Shown here: piece by piece, positions 17,545-26,396 of the stretch | How the letters are laid out: each line of letters opens with the position of its first letter | Position numbering within the stretch: the first letter of the stretch is position 1 | DNA from: Phycisphaerales bacterium | Lineage (GTDB): Bacteria; Planctomycetota; Phycisphaerae; UBA1845; Fen-1342 | Assembly (NCBI GenBank): GCA_022839625.1 | Contig: JALHJL010000008.1 | Location: 1 to 64,000 of the forward strand | Direction of reading: 5' to 3' | Length of the DNA: 64,000 bases | Program-made: the position numbers and the translations under genes | The notes under the pieces: generated by a model | The model's input: the letters and a program-made list of their open reading frames with translations, nothing else | Told to the model about the DNA's origin: nothing | The model's database searches: none

Positions 17545-19473
17545 GTGAAACCGCCCATCCTGATCGGCCTCGCAGTGGCGGTCCTGATCGTCGTCGGCAG
17601 CTTGCTCGCACCGCTGCTGCGCGATGCTGATCTGAAGCGCGCGGAGCGCGCCCGTGAGCAGGCCGCCCTTGCCCAGCGCGAGCTGGCGCGCCATAGCCTG
17701 AATCTCCCGCGCGCCGACGTCCGTGCGAGTCCTGGCGAGATGACGGTCAGAGAGGAGGACCTCGGCGCGGCAGTTGCGGCGGCGCAAGAGACGTTGCAGG
17801 CGACCGGCGCGGAGTTCGGCAAGCATGCCCGCACTGCCCAAGAGCTTGCCCAGCGCTACAACTTGCCGGCTGCACCGCTGCCGCCGTTCGGGACCGACGT
17901 GGCGGGGGTTCAGCGGGCCTTGGCGGCGTTCCAGTCGGCCGTGAAGGAGAACCAGGAGCTATTGGGCCGAGCCCTCAAGAATGCGTCGGCCGCCGCCGCG
18001 ATCGACGCGGAAGCGTTGGGAGTGCAGCAGACCATCGGGATGGCGGAGTACGTGCGCGCCGCTGAGCTGCTTGCCCAGGCCCGGGACCTCCGCGTCCGGC
18101 AGGCTGAGGCCCAGGCACAATTGCTCGATGTCGCGTCGCAGTGGAAAGTGGCGCAGGGGCTGCTGGAGCACTACCGAGGGCTCGATGCGGCGCCGGTTGT
18201 CGCCGAATTACAGGCAGACCAGGAGGAGCTTGCCGACCGCCGGGCGCAGGCCGCCGACAACGTCGCCGATCTTTCCGCGCGGGTGACCGCGGCGGAGCAG
18301 GCCTACGCGCAACTGGAGCAGGCCCTGGCCGAACAGCAGCGGCGGTTGCTCGCGCTTCAGGAACAGGGCTTCCTCGTGGGGCAGGACGAGGGCGCCGAAG
18401 GCTTCGACGCCTACCGCCAGCAGTACCTCGCGCTGTCCGAACGCCTGCGCGAGCTTCAGCAGCAGGAGCAGGAAGCGCGTTACGGCGGGCGGCGCGGCGC
18501 GGAAGTGACCAGCGGGGATTGGGCGGCGGGCGAACTGGAAGGCGGCGAGGCGACGGTCGGACTGGAAGAGTTGCGCCGGCGGCTGGAGGTTGCGCAGGCA
18601 CGTCTGCGCTGTCTGGAGGAGGCCGCCGCCGCGCTCGACGCGCATATCCGCCACGTGATCGCCTCCGGCGGGCAGGCCGACGTGGAAGCCGCCCGCTATG
18701 GCGAGCGCATGTCGGAGCTCAGCGCGCGGGTTCAGGTCGGCGCGGCCGAGGTCGAACGACTGGCTGGTGAAGCGTTCGAAAAGGAAACCGAAGCCCTGCG
18801 GGCCGCCGAGAACGCGGTGCGGGCCTTTGCTCAATCGCAGCGGGCGACCGACGCGTGGCTCCGCGCGGTTCGCGACCTGCAACGCGAGCGCGACGCGAGC
18901 CGGCGAAACCGGCGGCTGGACATCCTCTTGCGAGACCCGTACCTGGAGCACGTTCCGCGGAGCGCGGAAGCGTCCGCGCGCGTGCTGGCCGGACGAATCC
19001 ACCTGCAGCGCGTCGAGAACGGTGAGGCGCTGCTCGGAGACGTGCGCGTCTTCACGGAGATGTACGCCGATCCGCACCTGAGCTTCGACCCGTCACCCTA
19101 CGAGGCCCAAGTGGAAGCGGCGCGCGCCGCCGGACTCGAGACCGTGCAGAAAGCCGCGGAGATCTACAGCGGCGTCGCGGAGAAGCTGGCGTCGGTGCCG
19201 ACGGTGTGGGTCCCGCTGGGGGCCGCGGCGGCGGCGCATCACCTGCTATCAAGCATCGATCCCGTGCAAGCCGGGGTGCATGCGAGCAGGGCCGCGGAAC
19301 TGATCCAGCGTGCGGTGGAGCGGCGCGAGCTGTTCCCGTATGCCCAGCCGCTCGTGCTGTTCCGTGATCACCTCGCCGGGGTTGTCCGCGGGGTTCCGGG
19401 CGAAGCGAGGCCGGAAGCGGAGGCCCCGCCGCCCGTCGAAGAAGAGAGCGATTTCTTCACCGACGATGACTAG
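17545..19473 (+). CDS. Membrane-anchored coiled-coil protein of unknown function
   Basis: 642 residues from GTG 17545, supported by GGAGG about ten bases upstream. A single N-terminal membrane helix (residues 4-24, ILIGLAVAVLIVVGSLLAPLL) is followed by long Ala/Glu/Gln/Arg-rich stretches with heptad character from about 30 to 430, which predict extended coiled coils. A compact C-terminal part (about 500-620) ends in an acidic tail (EEESDFFTDDD). I do not recognise a family. An envelope scaffold anchored in the inner membrane fits the layout. It follows the thioredoxin-like gene by 58 bases on the same strand and may share its transcript. Confidence 0.6.
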   Translation: MKPPILIGLAVAVLIVVGSLLAPLLRDADLKRAERAREQAALAQRELARHSLNLPRADVRASPGEMTVREEDLGAAVAAAQETLQATGAEFGKHARTAQELAQRYNLPAAPLPPFGTDVAGVQRALAAFQSAVKENQELLGRALKNASAAAAIDAEALGVQQTIGMAEYVRAAELLAQARDLRVRQAEAQAQLLDVASQWKVAQGLLEHYRGLDAAPVVAELQADQEELADRRAQAADNVADLSARVTAAEQAYAQLEQALAEQQRRLLALQEQGFLVGQDEGAEGFDAYRQQYLALSERLRELQQQEQEARYGGRRGAEVTSGDWAAGELEGGEATVGLEELRRRLEVAQARLRCLEEAAAALDAHIRHVIASGGQADVEAARYGERMSELSARVQVGAAEVERLAGEAFEKETEALRAAENAVRAFAQSQRATDAWLRAVRDLQRERDASRRNRRLDILLRDPYLEHVPRSAEASARVLAGRIHLQRVENGEALLGDVRVFTEMYADPHLSFDPSPYEAQVEAARAAGLETVQKAAEIYSGVAEKLASVPTVWVPLGAAAAAHHLLSSIDPVQAGVHASRAAELIQRAVERRELFPYAQPLVLFRDHLAGVVRGVPGEARPEAEAPPPVEEESDFFTDDD

Positions 19474-19552
19474 ACGCTGACCCGGAGCTGCGCGCGCTCT
19501 TGGGAAGACGTTGGGGGAAGTGTGAGTCCGCTGACATCTCGCCTCTGAGACC

Positions 19553-19868
19553 GGCAAAGCGGAGCTTTGCCCTACTGTGGGAGAAGTCCAAGTCCGGCGA
19601 CATCCGGCACCGACAGTGGCAAAGCGGAGCTTTGCCCTACTGTGGGGGGAGTCCAAGTCCGGCGACATCCGGCTCCGACAGTGGCAAAGCGGAGCTTTGC
19701 CCTACTGTGGGGGAAGTCCAAGTCCGGCGTCCGACAGTGGCAAAGCGGAGCTTTGCCCTACTGTGGGGGAAGTCCAAGTCCGGCGACATCCGGCTCCGAC
19801 AGTGGCAAAGCGGAGCTTCGCCCTACTGTGCGGCAGGTCCTAGTGCGGCGACATCCGGCGCTGACATT
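19553..19868. repeat. Tandem array of five 65-bp palindromic repeats
   Basis: Units begin at 19553, 19618, 19683, 19739 and 19804. Four are 65 bp; the third is 56 bp because of a clean 9-base deletion. Each begins with the inverted repeat GGCAAAG-cggag-CTTTGCC (one base changed in the last unit) and continues with a conserved ctactgtggg...gtccaagtccggcgacatccgg segment. The array lies between two rightward genes. Frames run open across it only because the unit has no stops. Confidence 0.9.
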
Positions 19869-20043
19869 CCACCCCGGATACCGTCGGGGACGGTGCCAGG
19901 GCCGTCTCCGAAGAAGCAGCGTCACCCGAGTAACCGATTCCTCATTCCTTGCGATCAGCCCCGGTGAACGGCGGCGAAATAGGCGGGAACCGCGGGCGCG
20001 CGGCTGCGTCTAATGTGGCATCTGCAAGCATGAGGAGATTGCC

Positions 20044-22515
20044 ATGAGCCGCTGCGGACTTGCCCGTTCCGCGTTAAGTGCAGCACTCGCCACCTGTCTG
20101 GGCGCTGTCGCCCAGCCAAAGGAGCCGCTTCTCGGAGGTGAGCTACAAATCCTTGGCGATAGCGGAGTTGTGACCGGGGCCTGCCCCCTCAAACACACCG
20201 ACGTGACGGCCGACGTCGTTGGCTACGTCGGCCGGGTGACCGTCAAGCAGACGTTTCACAACCCCTTGAACACGAAGATCGAGGCGGTCTACGTCTTCCC
20301 GCTGCCCCAGGACGCCGCCGTCGACGACATGGTCATGCTCGTCGGCGACCGCCGAATCGTCGGCCAGATCAAGGAGCGTGAGGAGGCCCGTGAGATTTAT
20401 GAGGCCGCCAAGGCCGCGGGGCACGTCGCCAGCCTGCTCGACCAGGAACGTCCGAACATCTTCACTCAGTCGGTCGCGAACATCGAGCCCGGCGTCCAGG
20501 TCGTCATTGAGATCAGCTATGTCGAAACGCTGAAGTACGCGGACGGCGTCTTCGAGTGGGTATTCCCGATGGTCGTCGGGCCGCGCTACATCCCCGGCGG
20601 CGGCAGCGCACCGGCACCCATGACGCCCGGTAGTGACACGCCGGAGGTGCCCGACGGCTCGCGGATCACGCCGCCCGTGACGCCGAAAGGCACGCGGGCC
20701 GGGCACGACATCAGCCTGACGGTGACGATCGACGCCGGCATGCCGATTCACGATCTGAAAAGCGAGCTGCACGAGGTCGATGTCGCAGCACTGGAAGGCG
20801 GCGCCGACAGCCCCGTCCGTGTGACGTTGAAGAACCAGGCGGAAATCTCCAACAGGGATTTCATTCTGCACTACCAGCTCGCGACCGACCAGATCGGCGA
20901 TGCGCTGCTGGTCCACGAAGACCAGCGTGGCCGCTTCTTCACGCTGATTCTCCAGCCGCCGCGGCGTATCGTGCCGAGCCAGATCGTGCCACGCGAGCTG
21001 GTCTTCGTGCTCGACACGTCGGGCTCGATGCACGGCTTCCCGATCGATAAGGCCAAGGAAGTCATGGGCCGGCTGATCGACACGATGCAGCCCGCGGACA
21101 CGTTCAACGTGATCACCTTCTCCGGCGATACGCGTATTCTGTGGGAGCAGCCGCAGCCGGCGACCAAGCCGAACATCGCCGCCGCGCAACAGTTCCTGGC
21201 CGGCCACCGCGGCAGCGGCGGGACGGAGATGATGAAGGCGATCAATGCCGCCCTGGTGAAGGCCGCGACCCGTGAGGCCGCGCAGGCGGTCCGCGTTGTC
21301 TGCTTCATGACCGACGGGTACGTGGGCAATGACATGGCGATCATCGACGCCGTCAAGAAGAACGCCGGCACCACGCGGGTGTTCAGCTTCGGCATCGGCA
21401 ACTCGGTCAACCGGTTCCTCCTCGACGGAATGGCGCAGGCCGGCCGCGGCGAGGTGGAATACGTGCCGCTCAACGGCGACGCCGAGGCGGCGATGAAGCG
21501 CTTTCATGAGCGGATTCTGGCCCCCGTGCTGACCGACATCACTGTCGATTGGGGCAACCTGCCGGTGACCGAGGTCTTTCCGCCGATCGTGCCCGACCTC
21601 TTCAGTGTCAAGCCGATCATGATCCACGGCCGGCTCAGTGCGCCGGCGAGCGGGACGGTCACGGTGCGCGGGAACACCGGGGCGGGACCGTACGAGGACG
21701 AGATCGAGGTGCAGTGGCCGGCGGCGGCGGTCAGTCATCCCGCGATCGCGTCGCTGTGGGCGCGGGCCAAGGTCGCCGACCTGATGATGCAGGATTACGC
21801 GGGTCTTCACTATGGGCACTTCCCGGAGCAACTGAAGAACGAGATGATCGCGCTCGGGCTGGAATACCGCCTGATGACGCAGTTCACCAGCTTCGTCGCC
21901 GTCGAAGAGCTGACCGTAACCGTCGGCGGGGAGCCGACCAAGATCACCGTGCCGGTCGAAATGCCGGATGGCGTGAGCTACGAAGGCGTGTTCGGCGAAC
22001 AAGGCGGTCCGGCCCTCCAGAGGATGAGCTACGCGGGCATGGGGCCGAAGCGCGCACCGCGCGGCGCGCTCATCGGGGGCGGCAATGCCGGCGCGGCGCT
22101 GAGCCGGGAGGAACTGACGACCACGGGCATCCAGGCCGGGCGCCCGAATGTCATCGCGGACCATGCCGCCGCCGGCGACGCTGACCTCGGCGTGCCGCTG
22201 CCCAGTCCCGAAGACTGGTCGCGGGCGAAGCTCGCTGAGCCGCTGCGCGACCTGGCCGCGAAGGTCGTCAGGGAGGGCAAAGACGGCAACCTGACCGCCG
22301 GCAAGGTCCGCGTCCTGGAGTACCGAGTGGACGTCATGATCTTCCTGCGGGACGTGTCGGAGCAAACCCGCGCGGCGCTGAAGGAGCTGGGCTTCGAGCT
22401 GGCCGAGGAGAGCAAGTCGATCAACCTGCTGATCGGCACGCTGGACGTACGCAAGCTCGAAGAGCTGGCCACGCTGGACGTTGTCATCAGTGTCCGGCCG
22501 GTGGCTGGCGCATGA
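20044..22515 (+). CDS. VIT and VWA domain secreted protein
   Basis: 823 residues, with GAGGAG ten bases before the ATG. A short signal peptide (to about residue 23) is followed by a VIT domain (about 50-170: HTDVTADVVGYVGRVTVKQ, NPLNTKIEAVYVFPLP) and a von Willebrand factor A domain (about 318-490) with a complete MIDAS start, DTSGSM, and the later TGGTEM-like SGGTEMMKA and CFMTDGYVGN segments. This is the inter-alpha-trypsin inhibitor heavy-chain-like layout common in bacterial surface proteins. A Gly-rich linker precedes a C-terminal alpha/beta segment of about 85 residues of unknown fold. Metal-dependent binding to a surface ligand is the likely role. Confidence 0.88.
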   Translation: MSRCGLARSALSAALATCLGAVAQPKEPLLGGELQILGDSGVVTGACPLKHTDVTADVVGYVGRVTVKQTFHNPLNTKIEAVYVFPLPQDAAVDDMVMLVGDRRIVGQIKEREEAREIYEAAKAAGHVASLLDQERPNIFTQSVANIEPGVQVVIEISYVETLKYADGVFEWVFPMVVGPRYIPGGGSAPAPMTPGSDTPEVPDGSRITPPVTPKGTRAGHDISLTVTIDAGMPIHDLKSELHEVDVAALEGGADSPVRVTLKNQAEISNRDFILHYQLATDQIGDALLVHEDQRGRFFTLILQPPRRIVPSQIVPRELVFVLDTSGSMHGFPIDKAKEVMGRLIDTMQPADTFNVITFSGDTRILWEQPQPATKPNIAAAQQFLAGHRGSGGTEMMKAINAALVKAATREAAQAVRVVCFMTDGYVGNDMAIIDAVKKNAGTTRVFSFGIGNSVNRFLLDGMAQAGRGEVEYVPLNGDAEAAMKRFHERILAPVLTDITVDWGNLPVTEVFPPIVPDLFSVKPIMIHGRLSAPASGTVTVRGNTGAGPYEDEIEVQWPAAAVSHPAIASLWARAKVADLMMQDYAGLHYGHFPEQLKNEMIALGLEYRLMTQFTSFVAVEELTVTVGGEPTKITVPVEMPDGVSYEGVFGEQGGPALQRMSYAGMGPKRAPRGALIGGGNAGAALSREELTTTGIQAGRPNVIADHAAAGDADLGVPLPSPEDWSRAKLAEPLRDLAAKVVREGKDGNLTAGKVRVLEYRVDVMIFLRDVSEQTRAALKELGFELAEESKSINLLIGTLDVRKLEELATLDVVISVRPVAGA

Positions 22516-22547
22516 GGTCGCACGGGGAATGCGGCGCCCCGCGCGCG

Positions 22548-22575
22548 TTGTCAAGCCGCCGGCGCGTGCTACACT
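22548..22575 (+). promoter_or_regulatory. Promoter giving a leaderless phoH transcript
   Basis: TTGTCA (22548-22553), a 16-base spacer and TACACT (22570-22575) are followed after only six bases by the ATG at 22582. Transcription would start at or next to the A of the start codon. No Shine-Dalgarno is present, which fits a leaderless message. Confidence 0.5.
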
Positions 22576-22581
22576 GCGGTC

Positions 22582-23883
22582 ATGCACAAGAACTACATTC
22601 TGGATGCGAACATCCTGATTCACGACCCGTATTCGCTGTTCCAGTTCGCGGACAACACGGTCATCATCCCGGTCGGGGTGATCAGCGAGCTCGACCGGTT
22701 CAAGAAGGAGCCCACCGATCGCGGATTCAGCGCCCGGGCGGTCGTCCGGTTGCTGGACGGGCTGCGGAACGGAGAAAGCCTGGCCACGGGCGTCACGCTG
22801 GAAGGTGGCGGGCGGCTGCGGGTCTACTGCGAGCCCGACCGCGTCCTCGAAGGCAGCAACGCCCCGGCGGACGTGGAGATCCTCCGGGTGGCGCGGGCCA
22901 TCCAGGAAGCGCAGCCCGACACCCCTGTGATCATCGTCACCAAGGACATCAATCTCCGCATCCGGGCGGACGCGGCGGGATTGCGGGCCGAAGACTACGA
23001 GTCCGACCACGTTCGGCTCACCGATGTTCCCACCGGCGACGCAGAGTTGGCCGTCACGCGCGAGCAACTGGAGGAGTTTCGCCGTCAGGGCCGCCTTCCC
23101 CTCACCGGCGCCGTGCTGCGGCCCAACGAGTACCTGCTCGTGCGGGCTCGCGACGGAGAGCGCGGCACGGCGCTGGCGCGGAAGGACCCCGAGGCCGACC
23201 AGATCGTCAGCCTGCACCAGCCGCCGCACGGGCTGTGGGGCATCCTCCCGCGGAACAAAGAGCAGTACTACGCCATCGATGCTCTGCTCGACCCGCGGCT
23301 GAGCCTGGTCTCCCTGATGGGCAAGGCCGGCACGGGGAAGACGCTCCTGGCCCTCGCGGCGGCGTTGCATCTGACGTTCAAGAAGAAGCTCTACCGCGGT
23401 TTGCTGGTCTGCCGGCCCATAGTGCCGGTCGGGCGCGATCTCGGCTACCTGCCCGGCGACATCGGCAGCAAACTGGCCCCGTGGATGAAGCCGATCACCG
23501 ACACGGTGGAGTTCCTGCTCGACGTCGGCGGCCCGGTGCGCGGGCACAACGAGAGTGCCAGCCTGATGCGCGCGGGGCAGATCGAGATTCAGCCGCTGAC
23601 CTACATCCGCGGCCGGAACATCGCCAAGCGCTTCGTCCTCATCGACGAGGCCCAGAACCTCACGCCGTTGGAGATCAAGACGGTCATTACGCGGATCGGC
23701 GAAGCGGCCAAGGTTGTGCTGACCGGCGATCCGTGGCAGATCGACAATCCCTACGTGGACCGCAACAGCAATGGCTTCACGTACCTGATCAATCGGTTCA
23801 GCCAGGAAGCGATTGCGGCCCACGTCGAGCTGCGCAAAGGCGAGCGCAGCACCCTGGCGGAGCTGGCCGCGAACCTGCTGTAG
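22582..23883 (+). CDS. phoH: PhoH-like protein with N-terminal PIN domain
   Basis: 433 residues. The N-terminal PIN nuclease-like domain (about 1-140) opens with NYILDANILIHDP and keeps acidic residues in VGVISELDRFK and later. The C-terminal PhoH ATPase (about 205-433) has Walker A GKAGTGKTLL at about 247, the QIEIQPLTYIRGRN segment and Walker B FVLIDEAQN at about 351. This is the YlaK-type PIN-PhoH fusion, thought to act as an RNA helicase/nuclease. The start is the ATG at 22582, which lacks a ribosome-binding site. It ends head-on against the micro-protein gene. Confidence 0.9.
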   Translation: MHKNYILDANILIHDPYSLFQFADNTVIIPVGVISELDRFKKEPTDRGFSARAVVRLLDGLRNGESLATGVTLEGGGRLRVYCEPDRVLEGSNAPADVEILRVARAIQEAQPDTPVIIVTKDINLRIRADAAGLRAEDYESDHVRLTDVPTGDAELAVTREQLEEFRRQGRLPLTGAVLRPNEYLLVRARDGERGTALARKDPEADQIVSLHQPPHGLWGILPRNKEQYYAIDALLDPRLSLVSLMGKAGTGKTLLALAAALHLTFKKKLYRGLLVCRPIVPVGRDLGYLPGDIGSKLAPWMKPITDTVEFLLDVGGPVRGHNESASLMRAGQIEIQPLTYIRGRNIAKRFVLIDEAQNLTPLEIKTVITRIGEAAKVVLTGDPWQIDNPYVDRNSNGFTYLINRFSQEAIAAHVELRKGERSTLAELAANLL

Positions 23884-23910
23884 GCCGGAGCGCCGCTTGT
23901 CGTCGCAGCG

Positions 23911-23948
23911 GTCAGAGCCCGCGCGACAGCGCGGGGGACGGCCCTGAC
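23911..23948. terminator. Hairpin between convergent phoH and the micro-protein gene
   Basis: A perfect stem CCCGCGC-gaca-GCGCGGG (23918-23935) is nested inside GTCAG / CTGAC (23911-23915 and 23944-23948). It lies between two converging genes and could stop transcription from both sides, but there is no T run. Confidence 0.35.
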
Positions 23949-23997
23949 AGTCCGCCGCAGAACTCCTCGTGGACCGCTCACCCGTAGCGTCGCACTG

Positions 23998-24126
23998 CTA
24001 GGAAACGTGGACGTTCAGCCCGGACAGGAAGCTGGCCAGAAAACCAAACACCCCGCTCAGCAGCTCGCTGAGGAAGCCGAACAGCGACGTCATGAACTCG
24101 CGGAATGTGCCGCCCAACTCGAGCAT
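23998..24126 (-). CDS. 42-residue amphipathic micro-protein
   Basis: A short gene with a strong ribosome-binding site (AAGGAGG, seven bases before the ATG at 24126) encodes 42 residues ending in LNVHV-Ser. The core, from FREFMTSLFGFLSELL through FGFLASFLSGL, repeats a pattern of Phe/Leu pairs spaced by small or polar residues: F-x-x-S-L-F-G-F-L-S-x-L-L and then G-V-F-G-F-L-x-S-F-L-S-G-L. This gives a strongly amphipathic or membrane-inserting helix with almost no charge. No known family is recognised. Possibilities are a membrane peptide, a type I toxin-like peptide or a shell-binding helix. It is convergent with phoH and divergent to murQ. Confidence 0.55.
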   Translation of the reverse strand: MLELGGTFREFMTSLFGFLSELLSGVFGFLASFLSGLNVHVS

Positions 24127-24254
24127 CGTGCGCCTCCTTGCACCTTGTGCGTGGCCACTGCCGGTAACCGGCGACTCGCCATGATATCGCGGCCGAACGC
24201 CATGACCAGCCCGCGTATTCCGCGAAACTCGCCCCCGCGGTAGGCTATGCCCTG

Positions 24255-25172
24255 ATGATCGACCGCGGGCATCTACTCACTGAGCAGCGCAACCCCAACG
24301 CGGACGCCCTGGATGCGCTGTCGCTGGAAGGCGCGTTCGACGTCATGAATGCGGAAGACCACTGCATTGCGGACGCCGTTGCGGCCGCGAAGGAGCCCAT
24401 CCTCGCCGCGATTCGCCTGATCGTCGCCGGATTGCGGCAGGGGGGCCGCTTGATCTACGTCGGGGCCGGCACGAGCGGCCGGCTCGGCGTCCTCGACGCC
24501 GCCGAATGCCCGCCGACCTTCCTGGTCGATCCCACGCGCATCCAGGGGATCATCGCCGGCGGGGATCCAGCCCTGAAACGCAGTGCCGAGCATTGCGAAG
24601 ACGACCCGGCCGCCGGGGCCGCCGAGATCGACCGCGTCGCGGCCGGCCCGCACGACACGGTCTTTGGAATCGCGACGGGCGGCACGACGCCCTTCGTGCA
24701 CGGAGCGCTGGGCCGCGCGCGGCAGCGCGGTGCGGGGACGGTGTTCCTCGCGTGCGTGCCGGAGGAGGAGGTCCACGCCGAGGCCGACGTCTCCATCCGG
24801 GTGCTGACCGGGCCGGAGGTCATCAGCGGCTCGACCCGCCTGAAGGCGGGGCTGGCGACCAAGATGGTGCTCAACGTGGTCAGCACGCTCAGCATGGTCC
24901 AACTCGGCAAGATCTACGGCAACCTGATGGTCGATGTGAACGCCCGGGGCTGTGACAAGCTCACCGACCGGGCGATCCGGACGACGATGGCCGCCACCCA
25001 GCTTGCCCGCGACGACGCCCGCGCCCTCCTTGAACGGGCCGACTGGCACGTGAAGACGGCGATCGTCATGCACTGCCTCGGCGCGTCGGCCGACGAGGCC
25101 CGCCGGCGCCTGGCCGCGTGCGAGGGCCATCTTCGTCGTGTCCTCGCCGGCACGGAGCCGCCATGCGCGTGA
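24255..25172 (+). CDS. murQ: N-acetylmuramic acid 6-phosphate etherase
   Basis: 305 residues, the usual MurQ length. The enzyme cleaves the lactyl ether of N-acetylmuramic acid 6-phosphate during peptidoglycan recycling in the cytoplasm. The SIS-fold signature is complete: RLIYVGAGTSGRLGVLDAAECPP with the catalytic Glu at about residue 84, GIIAGGDPAL, then SAEHCEDD with the second acidic residue, TGGTTPFV, and GSTRLKAGLATKMVLNVVST. No other recycling gene (nagZ, anmK) is nearby. The last ten bases overlap the start of the glycosyltransferase gene, so the pair is translationally coupled. Confidence 0.93.
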   Translation: MIDRGHLLTEQRNPNADALDALSLEGAFDVMNAEDHCIADAVAAAKEPILAAIRLIVAGLRQGGRLIYVGAGTSGRLGVLDAAECPPTFLVDPTRIQGIIAGGDPALKRSAEHCEDDPAAGAAEIDRVAAGPHDTVFGIATGGTTPFVHGALGRARQRGAGTVFLACVPEEEVHAEADVSIRVLTGPEVISGSTRLKAGLATKMVLNVVSTLSMVQLGKIYGNLMVDVNARGCDKLTDRAIRTTMAATQLARDDARALLERADWHVKTAIVMHCLGASADEARRRLAACEGHLRRVLAGTEPPCA

Positions 25173-26260
25173 TCTTGCTCGTGACCGATCTGGAGCGCGG
25201 CGGCACCCCGCTGCGCATCGCACGGCTGGCCCGTGCCCTGCACGCGGCGGACGTGGAGGTCCACACCGGATGCTTGGCGCCGCGCGGCCCCGTGAGCGAC
25301 GAGCTCGACGCCGCGGGCCTCCCGACGTTTGCTTGCGACGCGGAAGACGCCCGCGACTTCCTCGCCCTAAAGCGGCTGTCGCAGCACGTGCGGCGGATTC
25401 GCCCGGACCTGATCCACGCGACGCTGCTGCACGCGAACGTGGCGGCCCGGCTGGTCGGCGTCGTGCAGCGCATCCCTGTCATCGCCTCGACGGCCACCAT
25501 CGAGCTCGAGCGCTCCTGGCACCGGGCGCTCGAACGCGCCACGGCCGGCATCGAGCGGGCCCACCTGGTCAGCAGCCCCGCTGTCGCGGAGCACGTGGTC
25601 CGCGTGTTCGGCCTCTCGCGGCGGCGCGTGCACGTGATCCCGCCCGCGCTCGACCCCTTCCCCCAGCGCGTGCAGCGCGCGTCGGCCCGGTCTGCCCTGG
25701 GAATCCCTGACCACGAGTTCGTCGTAGCCTGGGTCGGCCGCCTCGACCCGGTCAAGCGGCTGGACCTGCTCGTCCGTTGTGCCGAGATGATGACCGACGC
25801 GCCGGCCCGCTTCCTGGTTGCCGGCGACGGACCGGATCGCACCCGCATCGAGCAGATGCTCCGCCTCAGCAACGCGGCCCGGATCGTCCATCTTCTCGGC
25901 TGGCGGGCCGACGTCGGCGGGCTTCTGTCGGCGGCCGACGCGTTCCTGTTCCCGTCGCTGACGGAGGGGATGCCCAACGCGGTCGTGGAGGCCATGGCCT
26001 GCGGACTGCCCATCGTGGCTAGCGACATCCCCGTCCTGCGCGACCTGTCCGGCGACGGCGAGCGGCTGCTGCTCGTACCCGGCGACCGGGCGCAGGACTA
26101 CGCTGCCGCCCTGAGGAGGGTGCGTGACGACGAGGCATTGCGGACGGCGCTCGGAGCACAAGCGGAAGCTTGGGCGCGGGCCAACCTGAGTCCGCAGCAG
26201 TCTCTTGCGGCCACGCTGCATGTCTATCGGCGCGTTCTGGCCGCGAGCGGCTGCGGCTGA
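25163..26260 (+). CDS. Glycosyltransferase family 4 (GT-B) protein
   Basis: 365 residues from ATG 25163, which lies inside the end of murQ. The N-terminal Rossmann half begins MRVILLVTDLERGGTPLRIARLARAL, and the C-terminal half has FVVAWVGRLDPVKRLDLLVRC, FLVAGDGPDRTRIEQML and the nucleotide-sugar signature FLFPSLTEGMPNAVVEAMACGLPIVASD with the EX7E-type glutamates. Retaining GT4 enzymes transfer sugars from nucleotide donors to lipid-linked or polysaccharide acceptors. Neither donor nor acceptor can be named. Coupling with MurQ suggests a cell-envelope role, but this could be chance packing. Confidence 0.87.
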   Translation: MRVILLVTDLERGGTPLRIARLARALHAADVEVHTGCLAPRGPVSDELDAAGLPTFACDAEDARDFLALKRLSQHVRRIRPDLIHATLLHANVAARLVGVVQRIPVIASTATIELERSWHRALERATAGIERAHLVSSPAVAEHVVRVFGLSRRRVHVIPPALDPFPQRVQRASARSALGIPDHEFVVAWVGRLDPVKRLDLLVRCAEMMTDAPARFLVAGDGPDRTRIEQMLRLSNAARIVHLLGWRADVGGLLSAADAFLFPSLTEGMPNAVVEAMACGLPIVASDIPVLRDLSGDGERLLLVPGDRAQDYAAALRRVRDDEALRTALGAQAEAWARANLSPQQSLAATLHVYRRVLAASGCG

Positions 26261-26396
26261 CGCGATCCGTACGCGCCCTGCGGCAGCCGAGAGCGCCGAG
26301 CGTTGGTCTACAGCGGCGTTCGTGAGCTTGACCGCCGCGGAAGGGCGGGAGGGAGGTGTCGAGCACTAAGCCGAGGCCATCAATGGATTTGAAAAA

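Noticed and set aside
19553..19868. Possible CRISPR array
   Set aside because: The whole period is conserved including the would-be spacers, and no cas gene is present. The same reasoning applies to 43130-43276.
20143..23823. A 1226-codon open frame on the minus strand, antisense to the VIT/VWA and phoH genes
   Set aside because: Its product is Arg/His/Asp-rich with no domain, and the opposite strand encodes two clear families. Long antisense frames are expected at this GC content.
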